Below, piece after piece: positions 61,171-64,000 of a DNA stretch of 64,000 nucleotides. This stretch comes from Megascapheus bottae (lineage: Eukaryota > Chordata > Mammalia > Rodentia > Geomyidae), in NCBI GenBank assembly GCA_024803745.1, contig JANJXV010000159.1:866498-930497 (forward strand). The letters run 5' to 3'. Under the pieces are notes generated by a model, which made no database searches, was not told the DNA's origin, and saw only the letters and a program-made list of their open reading frames with translations. Made by a program: the position numbers and the translations under genes. How positions within the stretch are numbered: the stretch's first letter is position 1; each line of letters starts with the position of its first letter.

Positions 61171-62134
61171 TCACATTGGAAGTGTGTGAAGTCATAGAAT
61201 GGAGGTGTGTGAAGTCACAGAATGGAGGTGTGTGAAGTCAAAATGGAGGTGTGTGATGTCCTAAAATGGAGGTGTGTGAATTCATAGAAAGGAGGTGTGG
61301 GAAATCATAGAATGGAGGAATGTGAAGTCATAGAGTGGAGGTGAGTGAAGTCACAGATTCGAGGTCTGTGAAGTCATAGAATGGAGGTGTGTGAAGTCAG
61401 AATGGAGGTGTGTGAAGTCATAGAATGGAGGTATGTGAACTCATAGAATGGAGGTGTGTGACGTCACAATGGAAGTTTGTGAAGTCATAGAATGGAATGT
61501 GTGTAGTCACAGAATGGAGGTGTGTAAAGTCACAGAATGAAGGTGTGTGAAGTCACAGAATGGAGGTGTGTGAAGTCAAAATGGAGGTGTGTGACGTCAT
61601 AAAATAGAGGTGTGTGAAGTCATAGATTGGAGGTGTGTGAAATCATAGAATGGAGGTTTGTGAAGTCACAGAATGGAGGTGTGTGAAGTTACAGAATGGA
61701 GGTTTGTGAAGTCATAGAATGGAGGTATGTGAAGTCAAATTGGAGGGGCGTGAAGTCGGAGAATGGAGGTGTGAGAAGTCAAAGAATGGAGGTGGGTGAA
61801 GTCACAGAATGGAGGTGTGTGAAGTCATAGAATGGAGGTGTGTGAAGTCACAGAATGGACGGGTATGAAGTCATAGAATGGAGTTGTGTGAAGTCACGCA
61901 ACTGAGGTGTTTGAAGTCATATATTGGAGGTGTGTGAAGTAAAAATTGATGTGTGAAGTCATAGAATGGAGGTCTGTGAAGTCACAGAATGGAGATGTGT
62001 GAAGTCATAGAATTGAGGTGTGTGAAGTCACCGAATGGAGGTGTATGAATTCAAAGAATGGAGGTGTGTGATGTCACAGAATGGAGGTGTGTGAAGTCAC
62101 AGAATGGAGGTTTGTAAAGTCATAGAATGGAGGT
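61171..62134 (+). repeat. 3,360-bp unit, partial second copy
   Basis: It matches 57,811-58,774 with a few base changes, e.g. GTGTGTTACGTC/GTGTGTGACGTC (58098/61458) and CACACAACTG/CACGCAACTG (about 58537/61897). It stops within the run GTAAAGTCATAGAATGG, where the sequence switches to the block that resembles 32.0 kb. Confidence 0.82.
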
Positions 62135-64000
62135 GTGTGAACTCATAGAATGTAGGTGTGTGACTTCACAATGGAAGTGTGTGAAGTCATAGAATGGAGG
62201 TTTGTGAAGTCACAGAATGGAGGTGCGTGAAGTCAAAATGGAGGTGTGTGACGTCCTAAAATGGAGGTGTATGCAATCATAGAATGGAGGTGTGTGAAGT
62301 CACAGAATGGAGGTGTGTGAACTCAGAATGGAGGTGTGTGAAGTCACAGAATGGAGCTGTGTGAAGTCATAGCATGGAGGTATGTGAAATCATAGAATGG
62401 AGGTTTGCGAAGTCATAGGATGGAGGTGTGTGAAGTCATAGAATGGCGGGGTGTGAAGTCACAGAATGGAGGTGTGTGAAGTCACAGAATGGAGGTTTGC
62501 GAAGTCATAGAATGGAGGTGTGTGAAGTCATAGAATGTATGTTTGTGAAGTAAGAATGGAGGTGTGTGAAGTTATAGAATGGAGGTGTGTGAAGTCATAG
62601 AATGGAGATGTGTGAAGTCATATAATGGAGGTGTGTGAAGTCACAGGATGGAGGTGTGTGAAGTCAGAATGGAGGTGAGAAGTCATAGAATAGAGGTGGA
62701 TGAAGTCATAGAAAGGAGGTGTGGGAAGTCATAGAAGGGAAGAGTGTGAAGTCATAGAGTGGAGGTGAGTGAAGTCACAGATTCGAGGTCTGTGAAGTCA
62801 TAGAATGGAGGTGTGTGAAGTCAGAATGGAGGTGTGTGAAGTCATAGAATGGAGGTGTGTGAACTCATAAAAAGGAGGTGTGTGACGTCACAATGGAAGT
62901 GTGTGAATTCATAATATGGAGGTGTGTGAACTCACAGAATGGAGGTGTGTTAAGTCAAAATGGAGGTGTGTGATGTCCTAAAATGGAGGTGTGTGAAGTC
63001 ATAGAATGGAGGTGTGTGAAATCATAGAATGAAGGTTTGTGAAGTCACACAATGGAGTTGTGGGAAGTCATGTAATGAAGGTCTGTGAAGTCATAGATGG
63101 AGGTATGTGAACTCATAGAATGGAGGTGTGTGACGTCACAATGGAAATGTGTGAATTCATAGTATGGAGGTGTGTGAAGTCACAGAATGGAGGTGTGTGA
63201 AGTCAAAATGGAGGTGTGTGAAGTCACAGAATGGAGGTGTGTGAAGTCATAGCATGAAGGTATGTGAAATCATAGAATGGAAGTGTGTGAAGTCATAGAA
63301 TGGAGGTGTGTGAAGTCATACAATGTAGGTGTGTGAAGTCATAGAATGGAGGTGTGTGAAGTCACAGAAGTGAGGTGTGTGAAGTGACATAATGGAGGTG
63401 TTTGAAGTCAAATTGGTTGTGTGTGACGTCATAAAATATAGGTGTGTGAAGTCATAGATTGGAGGTGTGTGAAAGGAAAGAATGAGGTTTTTGAAGTCAC
63501 AGAACGGAGGTGTGTGCAGTCAGAGAATGTAGGTTTGTGAAGTCATAGAATGGAGGTGTGTGAAATCAAATTGGTGAGGTGTGAAGTCGGAGAATGGAGG
63601 TGTGTGAAGTCTCAGAATGGAGCTGTGTGAAGTCACAGAATGGAGGTGTGTGAAGTCACAGAATGGAGGTGTGTGAAGTCATAGAATGTATGTTTGTGAA
63701 GTAAGAATGAAGGTGTGTGAAGTCATAGAATGGAGGTGTGTGAAGTCACAGAATGGAGGTGTGTGAAGTCATAGAATGGAGGTGTATGAAGTCATAGAAT
63801 TGAGGTGTGTGAAGTCATATAATGGAGGTGTGTGAAGTCACAAAATGGAGGTGTGTGAAGTCAGAATGGAGGTGTGAAGTCATAGAATGGATGTGGGTGA
63901 AGTCATAGAAAGGAGGAGTGAGAAGTCATAGAATGGAAGAGTGTGAAGTCATAGAGTGGAGGTGAGTGAAGTCACAGATTCGAGGTCTATGAAGTCATAG
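62135..64000 (+). repeat. Near copy of 32.04-33.90 kb, running off the window
   Basis: The GTGCGTGAAG unit at 62223 pairs with 32126 and 41136; ATTCGAGGTC at 63978 pairs with 33881 and 42891. The offset to the first 9-kb copy is 30,097 throughout, with no net indel. It lacks changes private to the second 9-kb copy (AGTCAAAATGG near 41578, GAAATCATAGAGTGG near 42858), so it is closer to the first copy. The match continues to the last base, so its right edge is outside the window. Confidence 0.88.
63131..63431. promoter_or_regulatory. Pair of perfect CRE octamers
   Basis: TGACGTCA at 63131-63138 (CACAATGGAA monomer) and 63424-63431 (CATAAAATATAGG monomer), in the block copied from about 33.0-33.3 kb. 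Motif match only. Confidence 0.4.

Larger units (their letters stand above)
1..64000 (+). repeat. 23-bp satellite array spanning the entire window
   Basis: Every line of the window reads as head-to-tail copies of a monomer made of GGAGGTGTGTGA plus AGTCAYAGAAT (23 bp), always in the same orientation. Common departures are 20-bp units (AGTCAGAAT or AGTCAAAAT instead of AGTCACAGAAT), GGGGTGTG, GGTTTGTG, GGTATGTG, and changes in the TGAAGTCA core. The consensus has 9 G, 7 A, 5-6 T and 1-2 C, so the given strand is very G-rich and C-poor for its whole length. I saw no inserted unique sequence, no mobile element and no edge of the array. All stretches not named separately below are this satellite. 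The repeat nature is certain; the satellite family name and host are not known to me. Confidence 0.99.

Noticed and set aside
1..64000. GGAGGT in nearly every monomer looks like a Shine-Dalgarno sequence
   Set aside because: It is part of the monomer, is not followed by open frames on the plus strand (TGA and TAG occur in each unit), and the array looks eukaryotic.
1..64000. CRISPR array
   Set aside because: Repeats abut directly with no unique spacers; the whole 23-bp period is repeat.
1..64000. Telomere repeats or a CENP-B box
   Set aside because: No TTAGGG-type runs and no TTCG....CGGG-type box were seen; a centromere role cannot be claimed from sequence.

Overview
The whole 64 kb window is one continuous tandem array of a short satellite (minisatellite) monomer of about 23 bp. 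The monomer is a 12-base half GGAGGTGTGTGA followed by an 11-base half AGTCAYAGAAT, all in the same orientation, roughly 2,800 copies. I found no unique sequence, convincing gene, RNA gene, transposable element or array edge on either strand. Both edges of the window lie inside the array. The setting is almost certainly a eukaryotic heterochromatic or subtelomeric/pericentromeric block. The species cannot be read from the sequence. Paired CG/TG and CG/CA variants at homologous places suggest CpG methylation and decay, as in vertebrates, but this is inference. 

Monomers come in recognisable variants: C or T at the Y position; 20-bp forms lacking 3 bp; units with TGACGTCA, TGATGTCA, TGACTTCA or TGACGTCC in place of the usual TGAAGTCA; a unit with ATTCGAGGTCT; a TGTATGTTTGTGAAGTAAG unit; an AAATTGGAGG/GTCGGAGA pair. 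These recur in the same order, forming cassettes whose ATTCGAGGTCT marker is mostly spaced about 0.55-0.86 kb or 1.1-1.4 kb. The cassettes are assembled into larger duplicated blocks. 

Layout: 1-6.8 kb is a 3.5-kb tandem duplication whose second copy has lost 67, 136 and 503 bp and gained about 655 bp. 6.96-9.8 kb is a block repeated non-adjacently at 25.6-28.6 kb. 9.13-10.45 kb is a 657-bp tandem pair, followed by a 90-bp pair. 11.06-25.87 kb is a 7.2-kb tandem duplication, the second copy carrying a further 358-bp duplication. 28.8-46.8 kb is a 9,010-bp tandem duplication with no net length difference between copies. A 2,103-bp unit is tandem at 34.9-37.8 and 43.9-48.1 kb. 45.7-57.5 kb is a 6,151-bp tandem duplication, the second copy missing 563 bp. 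57.8-62.1 kb is a 3,360-bp repeat with a partial second copy. 62.13-64.0 kb is a near copy of 32.0-33.9 kb. 

There are no genes to work together. The biology visible here is satellite evolution: nested, recent unequal exchange or amplification, CpG decay, and dozens of perfect CRE octamers (TGACGTCA) embedded in an array whose every monomer carries a one-mismatch version. Offsets were measured by hand from shared rare variants; block edges are good to a few tens of bases because adjacent monomers are nearly alike.
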